Source: Bacteroidetes bacterium UBA2475 (lineage in GTDB: Bacteria; Bacteroidota; Bacteroidia; B-17B0; Aurantibacillaceae). From it: a stretch of DNA of 64,000 nucleotides. Of this stretch, positions 45,403-53,712 are shown piece after piece (position 1 is the first letter of the stretch; every line of letters begins with the position of its first letter). Below the pieces are notes generated by a model. That model was not told where the DNA came from. It searched no databases and was given only the letters and a program-made list of their open reading frames with translations. Location of the stretch: positions 310,001-374,000 of the forward strand of contig DDPF01000004.1 of assembly GCA_002342065.1 (NCBI GenBank), read 5' to 3'. A program made the translations under genes and the position numbers.

Positions 45403-45407
45403 AAAAA

Positions 45408-46937
45408 TTATTTTTTATAGGTTTCTAAAAAGGCCAGCCACTCGTTTAATTGTTTGCCTTTTAAAACCCGCGGAAATTTACTCTGGCCTCCCAATTTATT
45501 TTTACTCGCTAAAAAATCTATAAAAGCCTGGTTGGGTAATAATGTAATAAGCACTTCGTTCAAAGCGTGATTACGTTCGGTAGCGTAATCATCATTTAAT
45601 TGTTTTAAATAACCATCTATTTTTTCTACCACTACTTTTTGATCAACTGCTTTATCAACGCCAACATACCAGTGATGAGCAAATAAGCCTTTGTTTGGTT
45701 TACCAACAACACAGTACTCATTAATATTCAGATCAAGATCTTTTGCGGTTAGTTTAATTGCCTTGTTCATATTATCCACACTTAAGTGCTCGCCACACAA
45801 ACTCAAAAAATGTTTTGTTCTTCCGGTTACAATAATTTCGCAACGCTTAAGATCTGTAAACTTTATAGTGTCGCCAATTAAATAACGCCAGGCGCCGGCG
45901 CAATTTGTTATCAACAAAGCATATTCCTGGTTTAGTTTTACTTCTGTAATATCAATTGCTTTTGCGTTTGGTTTTACGTTGCCATCTCCATCAAAATTTT
46001 CTTCATTAAAAGGAATGAACTCAAAGAACATAGAATTGTCGGTTAACAATTTCATTGCTTGTTGTTCGTTAGGTCTTTCCTGGTAGGCTATAAAACCTTC
46101 AGAGGCCATATAGGTATCAAGATAAATTAATTTTTTTGCGCAGAGAGCGTTAATGCTGTTCTTATAAGGTTGTACCGAAACGCCGCCGTGCACGAACACC
46201 GCCAGGTTAGGCCACACATCGTGGATGGTTTTTACATTATAATGTTTTATAATACGTTCAAATAAAATTTGGATCCATGCGGGCACACCGCAAATAAATC
46301 CAACATTCCATTTTTTTGCGTTCAACACAAGATCTTCTAATTTTTTTTCCCAATTGGTTTGAGAGCGTATCTCCGGCCCGGGCAATGTAAAATTCTGAAA
46401 CCAGCGCGGTTGGGTACCTGTAGTTATGCCGCTTAAGTCGCCGCTAAAAAAAGTTCCGTTATAATTTAAATTCGTACTACCGCCAACAAACAAAGCTTCT
46501 GTTTCATATTGTTCTTTCGAAAAATCGAAATGTTTGGTTGAAAGTATTTGTTTTAAAGTGCCTTTTTGAATTGCCTTTATCATATCTTTTGTAACCGGAA
46601 TATGTTTACTTGCCGATTCGGATGTGCCCGAGCTTAATGCAAAATAATTTATTTTTCCCGGCCAACAAACATCTTTCTCGCCCTGCAATGCGCGATACCA
46701 CCATAATTCGAAAATAGACTGATAATCATAGATCGGGACTTTATTCTTAAATGCTTCGATAGGATCTTCACTTAAAAGGATCTCGCTAAAATCATATTGC
46801 GCTCCAAAAGAAGTAAATTGTGCTTTGCTTAAAAGTTTATTAAGTTGTTTTATTTGTTGCTTATAAACATTCTTCCTTGCAGGAATTCTTCCCCTGATGG
46901 TAATTGCTTGTTTTATGATTGAGCCCAGTATGGCCAT
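45408..46937 (-). CDS. GH3-family acyl-adenylating enzyme
   Basis: The 509-residue protein belongs to the GH3 (auxin-responsive) branch of ANL ligases. It has YFALSSGTSESASKHIPVT as the phosphate-loop equivalent (about 101), LDTYMASEGFIAYQ (about 271), LLITNCAGAWRYLIGDTIKF (about 342) and VTGRTKHFLSLCGEHLSVDNMNKA (about 369). Plant GH3 enzymes conjugate amino acids to carboxylic acids such as auxin or jasmonate. The bacterial substrates are unknown, but amide-bond formation between an acyl-adenylate and an amine is expected. It is followed directly by a LysE-type exporter gene, which could export the conjugated product (inference). Confidence 0.9.
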   Translation of the reverse strand: MAILGSIIKQAITIRGRIPARKNVYKQQIKQLNKLLSKAQFTSFGAQYDFSEILLSEDPIEAFKNKVPIYDYQSIFELWWYRALQGEKDVCWPGKINYFALSSGTSESASKHIPVTKDMIKAIQKGTLKQILSTKHFDFSKEQYETEALFVGGSTNLNYNGTFFSGDLSGITTGTQPRWFQNFTLPGPEIRSQTNWEKKLEDLVLNAKKWNVGFICGVPAWIQILFERIIKHYNVKTIHDVWPNLAVFVHGGVSVQPYKNSINALCAKKLIYLDTYMASEGFIAYQERPNEQQAMKLLTDNSMFFEFIPFNEENFDGDGNVKPNAKAIDITEVKLNQEYALLITNCAGAWRYLIGDTIKFTDLKRCEIIVTGRTKHFLSLCGEHLSVDNMNKAIKLTAKDLDLNINEYCVVGKPNKGLFAHHWYVGVDKAVDQKVVVEKIDGYLKQLNDDYATERNHALNEVLITLLPNQAFIDFLASKNKLGGQSKFPRVLKGKQLNEWLAFLETYKK

Positions 46938-47014
46938 TTTGTTTTTTGATTAAAGATTAAAGATTTAGGATAAAAGATTTTAGTCTTTCATCCTTTGTCA
47001 TTTATCATAGATCC

Positions 47015-48106
47015 TTATTTGAGGTATCTAAAGTCCTGGTTATTCTTAATTGCTTTTACACTGTGGTAAATTAATTTTATTACTTCTTCCACATCTTGTT
47101 TGTTTACACTTTCAACAGTAGTGTGCATATATCGCAATGGCAATGAAATTAATGCAGAAGCTATTCCGTCTGTTGCATAAGCAAAAGCATCGGTGTCTGT
47201 TCCTGTTGCTCTTGATGCAGCAAGGCGTTGAAAAGGGATCTTATTTTTCTTAGCCGCATCTACAATTAGTTTTAATAAATTATTTTGTACTGCAGGGGCA
47301 TAACTTAATACAGGGCCTGCACCACAAGAAAGATCGCCGCTTACAATTTTACTCATCATTGGCGTTTGTGTATCGTGACAAACATCGGTAACAATAGCAA
47401 CATTTGGATTTATTTTACGCGCTATCATAGTTGCACCATTTAAACCAACTTCTTCCTGCACTGCATTTACAATATATAAACCAAAAGGTAATTTATCTTT
47501 ATTCTCTTTCAATAAACGTGCCACCTCAGCTATCATAAAACCACCGATCCTGTTATCCAAAGCGCGGCCAACATAATAGCGGTCGTTTAACTCCATCAAC
47601 TCATCTTCGTAAGTAATTACACAACCCACATGCACGCCAAGCGCTTCAACTTCTTTATCTGATTTACAACCAAGATCTAAAAATATATTCTTTAAGCTTG
47701 GGCTTTCTTCTTTAGCTGCATCACGCACGTGAATGGCCGGCCAGCCAAAAACTGCTTTTACAATGCCTTTATCGGTATGAATATTAACACGCATTGATGG
47801 TGCTATTTGGTGATCGCTGCCGCCATTACGTTTTAAATAAATAAAACCATCTTTGGTAACATAACTCACAAACCAACTTATCTCATCAGCGTGAGCTTCA
47901 ATAACAACTTTGTATTCTGCTTTTGGGTTAATTACACCAACAACTGTTCCGTAGGTATCTACAAAATAATCGTCTATATAGGGTTTTAGATAGTTTAGCC
48001 AGATCTTTTGTCCCGAACTTTCGAAGCCGGTTGGAGAAGCGTTGTTTAAGTATTCGTATAAAAATTCGGTGGATCTTTTGTTTAGTATCGATTTAGTCTT
48101 AGCCAT
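47015..48106 (-). CDS. M42 family aminopeptidase
   Basis: The 363-residue metallopeptidase has the M42 two-metal site residues: IEAHADEISWFV (histidine, about 71), GRALDNRIGGF (bridging aspartate), VQEEVGLNGA (catalytic and metal-binding glutamates), TDVCHDTQTP (metal-binding aspartate) and RYMHTTVES (last metal histidine). It trims N-terminal residues from peptides in the cytoplasm, often as a dodecamer. It is also sometimes annotated as endoglucanase, which is a historical error for this family. Confidence 0.92.
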   Translation of the reverse strand: MAKTKSILNKRSTEFLYEYLNNASPTGFESSGQKIWLNYLKPYIDDYFVDTYGTVVGVINPKAEYKVVIEAHADEISWFVSYVTKDGFIYLKRNGGSDHQIAPSMRVNIHTDKGIVKAVFGWPAIHVRDAAKEESPSLKNIFLDLGCKSDKEVEALGVHVGCVITYEDELMELNDRYYVGRALDNRIGGFMIAEVARLLKENKDKLPFGLYIVNAVQEEVGLNGATMIARKINPNVAIVTDVCHDTQTPMMSKIVSGDLSCGAGPVLSYAPAVQNNLLKLIVDAAKKNKIPFQRLAASRATGTDTDAFAYATDGIASALISLPLRYMHTTVESVNKQDVEEVIKLIYHSVKAIKNNQDFRYLK

Positions 48107-48218
48107 ATTTAATAATTAAAGAAACTTAAAGCTACTAATTTTTACGAATAATTACTACCAATCTTTACGAATAATACGAATTGATACAAATCCGAACAAA
48201 CAAAACCCAAGCTAGAAA

Positions 48219-48830
48219 TTACTTCGCGTTTTTGGTCTTTTCTTTTTGCCAGGTTTTATATTCATCCTGTTGCTGCGGCCTGAAGGCCGGGATCCTACGC
48301 AATGGTTCACAAGGTTTTAGCGTAGCGTAACAATCTGCGGGCAATTGTTGGTAGAGTTTTGTGCCTTTGGTTTTCCAGGCTATCATATCATCACTTACCT
48401 CTTTTACTGGCTTTGCAGGGTTACCCACCACAACTTGTCGTTTTTCAATAATGGTGTCGGCGGCAACAAAAGATAGTGCGCCTATTATGCATTCGTCGCC
48501 AACAACAACATTATCCATAATAACAGAGTTCATACCCACTAAAACGTTTTTACCAATAGTTGCACCATGAATAATTGCACCATGGCCAATATGCGCACTT
48601 TCCTTTAATAATACTGTTGTGCCCGGGAACATGTGAATGGTGCAATTCTCCTGCACATTACAACCGTCCTCAATAATAATTTGTCCCCAATCGCCACGTA
48701 TTGCGGCACCCGGACCAACATATACATCTTTTCCTATAATTACATTTCCGGTAACTGTTGCGTTTGGATGTATGAACGCACTTTTATCTATAACCGGTTT
48801 GTATCCATTAAATTCAAATATATTAGCCAT
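48219..48830 (-). CDS. gamma-carbonic-anhydrase-like hexapeptide protein (PaaY type)
   Basis: The 203-residue protein is a left-handed beta-helix with many hexapeptide turns (VTGNVIIGKDVYVGPGAAIRG, NCTIHMFPGTTVLLKESAHIGHGAIIHGATIGKN). Histidines at HMFPG, HIGHGAIIHG fit the trimeric interface metal site of gamma-carbonic anhydrases. It resembles PaaY thioesterase or CaiE-type proteins, so carbonic anhydrase or acyl-CoA thioesterase activity is possible. The 203-bp gap to the operon beginning at 49034 contains a -7-like box. Confidence 0.88.
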   Translation of the reverse strand: MANIFEFNGYKPVIDKSAFIHPNATVTGNVIIGKDVYVGPGAAIRGDWGQIIIEDGCNVQENCTIHMFPGTTVLLKESAHIGHGAIIHGATIGKNVLVGMNSVIMDNVVVGDECIIGALSFVAADTIIEKRQVVVGNPAKPVKEVSDDMIAWKTKGTKLYQQLPADCYATLKPCEPLRRIPAFRPQQQDEYKTWQKEKTKNAK

Positions 48831-49004
48831 GCAGGTGTGTTTTTTGTAAAATTAAATTTTTTAATCTACTTCTTTTAATGTTTGTTGTATGAATAATTTT
48901 ATATTAAGCCAACAAGCCATTTTCGACAAAAATTAAATGTAATATACCAAAAAAAACCCTCTGTAGATATAATTTTTTGATTAATAAGTAATTAGAAAAA
49001 AGAC

Positions 49005-49012
49005 TATCTTTA
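49005..49012 (+). promoter_or_regulatory. -7 promoter element TATCTTTA for the exopolysaccharide operon
   Basis: A TAnnTTTG-like box 21 bp before the ATG at 49034. A TTTTTTGA run at 48973-48980 could be its -33 element, though the ~25-bp spacing is a little long. The rest of the gap is AT-rich and shows nothing else. Confidence 0.35.
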
Positions 49013-49033
49013 ATCCCTATTTTAAAATTTAAT

Positions 49034-51145
49034 ATGTTTTCGATGGATAAGGTTCGTCAAAGAACCGTTTACTCTTTTTTATTTTTTTTTAGCGCCTGGT
49101 TTTTTACCAGCGCTCAAGAAAGTAATAAAGATGAGTTAGTTTCGGGCTACATAAAAGTTTTAACTACACTCTGGGAAAGATCTAACACAAAAACATTTGA
49201 TAATTATATCGTTGATTCAACTTTAAGTATAAAGTCAGAGCCCTTTAAAATAATAAGCGATTCAAATAGTCAGCAACATCAAAAAGAACAATTGCTTCGC
49301 CTTAATAAACTACAACAGGCAATTAATAAAAAAGATGTTGGATTAAAATACACTTTAAATTACCAGGAAAATTTTAATTCGCCTGTAGCCGATCCGGTGG
49401 AAATAGTTGTGTTTAAGCGTCGGGCGGTAACGGGTATTGACTGGGATATTTTAAAAGGCGGCATTTTTGACAACCGCACAAAAAATAAAATATTAAAACT
49501 AGAGTACGAAGCATTAGAAAAAAAACAATACACAACCAGCTTGCTTGCCTTCCAGGCAAAAAATACCGAACAGCTTATTCGTCACTTTAACGCGAAAAAA
49601 ATAGACATTCTTGATTCGCGCAAAAAACTAAATAACGAACAAACAGTAACGGTAGAAAAACTCTGGTCTATTAAACACATTACAAAAGATGATTATTTAA
49701 AGGCCATTCAAAACACAACCGATATTAATGCGCAGTATAATGTTTACAGAAATTATAATGAGGCGGAATTAAAGAACAGGGAAAAATTTGATTTCGATCT
49801 TCCTATTTTAGATATTGAACTTGCCAAACTTTTTCAAAGCGCCGATGTTATCTCAACTGATACTTCTATACTTGGACCAAACAGTGAGATAGCAAAACTA
49901 AAATCATTATATATAAATGAAGTTAGTTTTAGTACTTATGCCCGGTACAGTTATTATGATGTGTATAACAGTGTTCAACCTAACAGAACGTTTATGTCGG
50001 TAGGTATGAACCTTGCTGTGCCATTAACCTTCAATCAAAAACAGAAAAAAGAATATTACATGTTGCAAAGGCAAATTGCAGATGATAAAGATGAAGTGAT
50101 CAATCACGACATTCAAATAAATCTTTTAAACTATTACTACGAATACCAATACAAATTAAAACAATTTAAAAACCTTTACCATAAACGCTTGGTGTTTTTA
50201 GAATTGTTGCGTACCGAACGGGTTAAGCACGACCTCAACGATATGGAGTTCAATCCAAACACGGCTTTATTTATTTTAGATGATTATTGGAGCAACGCTA
50301 TAGAGTTGTTAGATCTTAAACAGGATATGTACAAAATATTGTTAACCCTAAAAACAAAATTGCCCAACGTTAATTTAACTGAATATACAAAACCTTTAAA
50401 CTTAAACAATCTAAACATTGCCTCATCAAACCCACCGTTCAAAGCCGTTTATGTTTGGAGCGACGCATTTAAAAATCATTCGCAAACTGTAATTAATGAA
50501 TATTGTAAAGTAAACGAATTTAACCCAATCCTTATTTCTTACAACACCAATAAAATTTATATGCAGGATGTTTCAGAGTTTATCTCTAAGAATTATGCTT
50601 CCAACATTCATTTGATGCTTGGCAGCAACAAACTTTTAAAAACGGGGCTTACGGGTTATTTGGATACTTTAAAGAACAACATAAAACTTTCTTTTGTAAA
50701 AGGCATTCACCTCGATCTTGAGCCCCATACAATGCCCGGTTTTAAAGAGAACAAAGAAGCTTCTTTTGAGAATTATATTGCCGTAGTTAAACAAGCCAAA
50801 AAATTTGCCGATGACAATAAATTAGAATTGTCTGTTTCTATTCCGTTATCTTATCCTGAAAATGTATTGGAAGAAATAAATAAGAATTGCAACACGGTTT
50901 ATTTAATGGCTTACGAAAACGTTGATCCGGATTTTATCATTAAAAAATCTGCGGAAGAAAAAGCTATTCTAAAAACAAAATGTGTTTTAGCGTTGCGCAC
51001 AAAAGATTTTGATAACAGAACCGATATGGACCAGCAATTTAAAAAACTGGGTTTTGAAAAAACGGCTTACCACGATCTTGATGATCTTATAAAATTTGAC
51101 AATACAAGTATTAACGTGAAAGACGATAATAAAAAAGGAAAATGA
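49034..51145 (+). CDS. TolC-like outer-membrane protein fused to a glycoside-hydrolase-like TIM barrel
   Basis: The 703-residue protein has a signal peptide (about 1-27). A TolC/outer-membrane-efflux-type region follows (about 30-460): long helices with heptads, and beta segments such as GLKYTLNYQE and FMSVGMNLAVPLTFNQKQKKEYYML. The C-terminal part (about 470-690) reads as a TIM barrel: FKAVYVWSDAFKNH, LMLGSNKLLK, FVKGIHLDLEPHTMPGF (a DxE motif at the site where GH18-like enzymes place catalytic acids), LELSVSIPLSY and TVYLMAYENVD. It is predicted to form the outer-membrane channel and carry a periplasmic or surface glycan hydrolase. It overlaps the HlyD-like gene by 4 bp. Domain calls are by eye; the GH family is not assigned. 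Confidence 0.72.
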   Translation: MFSMDKVRQRTVYSFLFFFSAWFFTSAQESNKDELVSGYIKVLTTLWERSNTKTFDNYIVDSTLSIKSEPFKIISDSNSQQHQKEQLLRLNKLQQAINKKDVGLKYTLNYQENFNSPVADPVEIVVFKRRAVTGIDWDILKGGIFDNRTKNKILKLEYEALEKKQYTTSLLAFQAKNTEQLIRHFNAKKIDILDSRKKLNNEQTVTVEKLWSIKHITKDDYLKAIQNTTDINAQYNVYRNYNEAELKNREKFDFDLPILDIELAKLFQSADVISTDTSILGPNSEIAKLKSLYINEVSFSTYARYSYYDVYNSVQPNRTFMSVGMNLAVPLTFNQKQKKEYYMLQRQIADDKDEVINHDIQINLLNYYYEYQYKLKQFKNLYHKRLVFLELLRTERVKHDLNDMEFNPNTALFILDDYWSNAIELLDLKQDMYKILLTLKTKLPNVNLTEYTKPLNLNNLNIASSNPPFKAVYVWSDAFKNHSQTVINEYCKVNEFNPILISYNTNKIYMQDVSEFISKNYASNIHLMLGSNKLLKTGLTGYLDTLKNNIKLSFVKGIHLDLEPHTMPGFKENKEASFENYIAVVKQAKKFADDNKLELSVSIPLSYPENVLEEINKNCNTVYLMAYENVDPDFIIKKSAEEKAILKTKCVLALRTKDFDNRTDMDQQFKKLGFEKTAYHDLDDLIKFDNTSINVKDDNKKGK

Positions 51146-52266
51146 AAAGTGTAAACTTTCAAAGAAACAAAGCCTTAATAAGGGTTGTTAATGAACAAAA
51201 AATAAAAAAACAACGCAACTGGGACAGGATCATGTACCTTGGTTTGCTCGGTTTTTTCCTGATCTTTGTTATCTATTATTTTGCTACAAAATATTTATTC
51301 ATTCACGCATACGGGCATGTTATAATTGAGAGCACGCGCATACGTCTCACAGATGATGCCCGCATAATTGAATTTTATGTGAACGAGGGTGACCGAATAA
51401 AACAGAACGATACACTTTTTTCTTATGCTTTAGATAGAGATGATGACATAAGCGGCAACTCTTCTTATGCACAATCGGTTAATATTGGTTCTATTATGGG
51501 CGGCTCGCGCGATGATTGGTGGGTAAAAGAAATTTACGCATTAAAGAAAAAAATTGCGCTTAACAATATTGATATGTCAGAGAACGATAATTTAGTTTCA
51601 GGTTACAAAAAAGAAATTAAACGCGTATCTAACGAAGTTATTTTAGATGTGTTGCCAAAATCGCGTTTAGAATTTCTTCAAAACGAAATTATTACCTTAA
51701 ATACAGAAAATAAAAAGCTGGATAAAGAGAACAGGGAGTTAAACTCGTTGATGAAAACGCTTGGTCCTTCTAAAAACCAAAAAAGCATTAACGGCGTAAA
51801 CGTACGTTCACGAAAAGGAAATGGCGTGGGAGATAAAGAGGGTGTGCGTAAATTAGATTTTAGCGAAGAACTACTAACGCAGGCAAAATATTTTAGATCG
51901 CCCATGAACGGTATTGCTACCCGAATTTATATACACGGATACGAAACAGCCTTAAAAAGCGAAGAGATAATGGCTTTACACGAGGCACACCCCGCTTACA
52001 TTAAAGCCTATTTTGAACAAGAAGATCTTCGCTATTTTAAAGAAGGCGATCTTTTCTCGATCGAATTTCCAGACGGTACTGTAAGTAAAGGCATCTTAAG
52101 ACGTTTTTATATTGCTACTTATACATTACCAGAAGAGTTCCAGAAAAAATATGAACCAACAACGCGAAGTATTGCTGCCGACATTTACCCATTAGATACT
52201 TTAGAAATTAAAAAATGGAAAACGTTCTATAAAATGAGTGTAGACATTTCTAAATTAAAACTTTAA
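51142..52266 (+). CDS. HlyD-like membrane fusion/adaptor protein
   Basis: The 374-residue protein has a basic cytoplasmic N-terminus, one transmembrane helix (about 32-54, MYLGLLGFFLIFVIYYFATKY), and a periplasmic part. The first biotinyl-lipoyl half contains RIIEFYVNEGDRIKQNDTLF (about 78-97), where GDxVxxGxxL is typical. A coiled-coil hairpin (about 130-205) and a second lipoyl half (YFRSPMNGIATRIYIHGYETALKSEEIMAL) lead into beta-barrel-like strands (AYFEQEDLRYFKEGDLFSIEF). It would bridge the inner-membrane synthase and the TolC-like protein. Unlike Alg44, it has no PilZ domain. Overlap with the preceding gene is 4 bp; the next gene starts 6 bp after the stop. Confidence 0.82.
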   Translation: MKSVNFQRNKALIRVVNEQKIKKQRNWDRIMYLGLLGFFLIFVIYYFATKYLFIHAYGHVIIESTRIRLTDDARIIEFYVNEGDRIKQNDTLFSYALDRDDDISGNSSYAQSVNIGSIMGGSRDDWWVKEIYALKKKIALNNIDMSENDNLVSGYKKEIKRVSNEVILDVLPKSRLEFLQNEIITLNTENKKLDKENRELNSLMKTLGPSKNQKSINGVNVRSRKGNGVGDKEGVRKLDFSEELLTQAKYFRSPMNGIATRIYIHGYETALKSEEIMALHEAHPAYIKAYFEQEDLRYFKEGDLFSIEFPDGTVSKGILRRFYIATYTLPEEFQKKYEPTTRSIAADIYPLDTLEIKKWKTFYKMSVDISKLKL

Positions 52267-52272
52267 CCAACG

Positions 52273-53712
52273 ATGGACACGTTAGTAAAAAATAAATTTG
52301 AGTTTAACGACAACGTATTAAATTTTTCTAATAAATCATTTTATTATTTAGAGAGCTTTAGCACGATGAAGATCGATACACTCAACAAATACGACGCCAT
52401 TATTTTAGACGCACGTGATGTTGAGTTTGCCAGGATCATCCTAAAAAAATTCAGGAGCTCTTCGAACATAGAATTTTATTTAAAACCCATTTTTCTAATT
52501 AACTCCAAAGCCAACGAAGACCCGCTATTAAAAGAATTAATTGATGGCATTATTGTTTCCTTCGATCAAATTCCTGAAACAATAAACGATATTAACCAGA
52601 TAAGCATTAAGATCGCGCAATTAGAAAGTTCTTCCTCTACCTCGTTTGAAGTGCAATTATTTAAAAAGGTATTAAATTTTATGTTCACGCGTGAAACAAA
52701 TACCTTTACGCCCTACCCCGATATTCTTTCCTCTATCGGTTATTGTTACCCTACTATATCTGTGAACTTTGAGACCTTTGAAGAAGCAAAAGTTTTAGAG
52801 TTGTTAGAGTGGGCCGAAAAAGAAAATTTGATCTGGCCCGATTTTTTAGACCGCGTTTATTTATGCAGCAACTGCAAGAATGGACATTTATCTTACAGGG
52901 AAATTTGTCCTAACTGCGATTCGGCCAACATGCGCTCAGAAGACCTTGTGCATCATTTCCCTTGTGGTTACATTGGTGCTATTAGCGATTTTAAAAATAA
53001 TGTAGATACGGTTTTAAATTGTCCAAAATGTGCAAAGAATCTCCGCCATATTGGTGTCGATTATGATAAACCTTCTATTATTAACCATTGCCAGAATTGC
53101 AACGAGGTTTTCCAGGATTATTTGGTGAAAGCAAAATGTGCACACTGTAAAACAGATACAGATGTACAATTCTTGCTTTCAAAAAATATAAACGTTTATA
53201 AATTAACTAAAAAAGGAAGAACTGCTGCTGTTGGTGGAATTTCAGCTTCTGATTTTTCTTTAAGCAACGAGGTATTTGGTACGGTTAATTTAAAAACCTT
53301 TGCTACCATGATGCATTACGAGCAGGAACGCATAAAAAGCAATCCTGCATTAAGCGCAAACATTGTAATTATTTATATTGAGAATATTTTTGACCTCTAC
53401 CGTAAAATTGGAAAATCGAAAGAGCGGGAGTTGTTAGCAGAATTCGTAAACATTGTAAGAGATAATATTACTCCTGCAGACTTTATTTGCATTAACAACC
53501 CATCTGTATTAAGTGTTTGTATAAATGATGCCACTTTACAAAATGCGCAAATAATGGTAATGAAAATTACCGATAAGCTTGAAGAATTAGTTTATAATAA
53601 TTTTGACCGCTTTGCTTTAAATGTATTCACGCAAACTGTTGAGTTAAGTAAAGAACAATCTTTTGATAAACAGCTTCACATACTTATTAAAGAAATAGTT
53701 GAGAAGGGATGA
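52273..53712 (+). CDS. receiver-like / zinc-ribbon (TackOD1-type) / degenerate GGDEF regulator
   Basis: The 479-residue cytoplasmic protein has three parts. Residues ~1-120 look like a degenerate receiver (KYDAIILDARD, KPIFLINSK, IDGIIVSFDQIP). Residues ~125-310 contain a winged-helix-like segment and four CxxC zinc-ribbon pairs (CSNCKNG, CPNCDS, CPKCAKN, CQNCNE, CAHCKTD), as in the TackOD1 output domain described from archaeal two-component proteins. Residues ~330-479 follow a GGDEF fold (IVIIYIENIFDLYRKIGKSKERELLAEFVNIV), but the active-site loop reads NNPSVL and the I-site RxxD is TPAD. It cannot make c-di-GMP and probably binds a ligand or partner, like PelD. It sits between the HlyD gene and the synthase gene, overlapping the latter by 4 bp. 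Confidence 0.7.
   Translation: MDTLVKNKFEFNDNVLNFSNKSFYYLESFSTMKIDTLNKYDAIILDARDVEFARIILKKFRSSSNIEFYLKPIFLINSKANEDPLLKELIDGIIVSFDQIPETINDINQISIKIAQLESSSSTSFEVQLFKKVLNFMFTRETNTFTPYPDILSSIGYCYPTISVNFETFEEAKVLELLEWAEKENLIWPDFLDRVYLCSNCKNGHLSYREICPNCDSANMRSEDLVHHFPCGYIGAISDFKNNVDTVLNCPKCAKNLRHIGVDYDKPSIINHCQNCNEVFQDYLVKAKCAHCKTDTDVQFLLSKNINVYKLTKKGRTAAVGGISASDFSLSNEVFGTVNLKTFATMMHYEQERIKSNPALSANIVIIYIENIFDLYRKIGKSKERELLAEFVNIVRDNITPADFICINNPSVLSVCINDATLQNAQIMVMKITDKLEELVYNNFDRFALNVFTQTVELSKEQSFDKQLHILIKEIVEKG

Noticed and set aside
45772..45780. Perfect DnaA box TTATCCACA in the GH3 gene (another, TGTGGATAA, at 13808-13816)
   Set aside because: Single, isolated boxes inside coding sequence about 32 kb apart occur by chance; no cluster, AT-rich unwinding element or dnaA gene is near.
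47726..47731. CACGTG core in the M42 peptidase gene, a possible third parS
   Set aside because: The flanks (TCACG-CACGTG-AATGG) do not match TGTTNCACGTGNAACA outside the core, so it is a chance hexamer in coding sequence.
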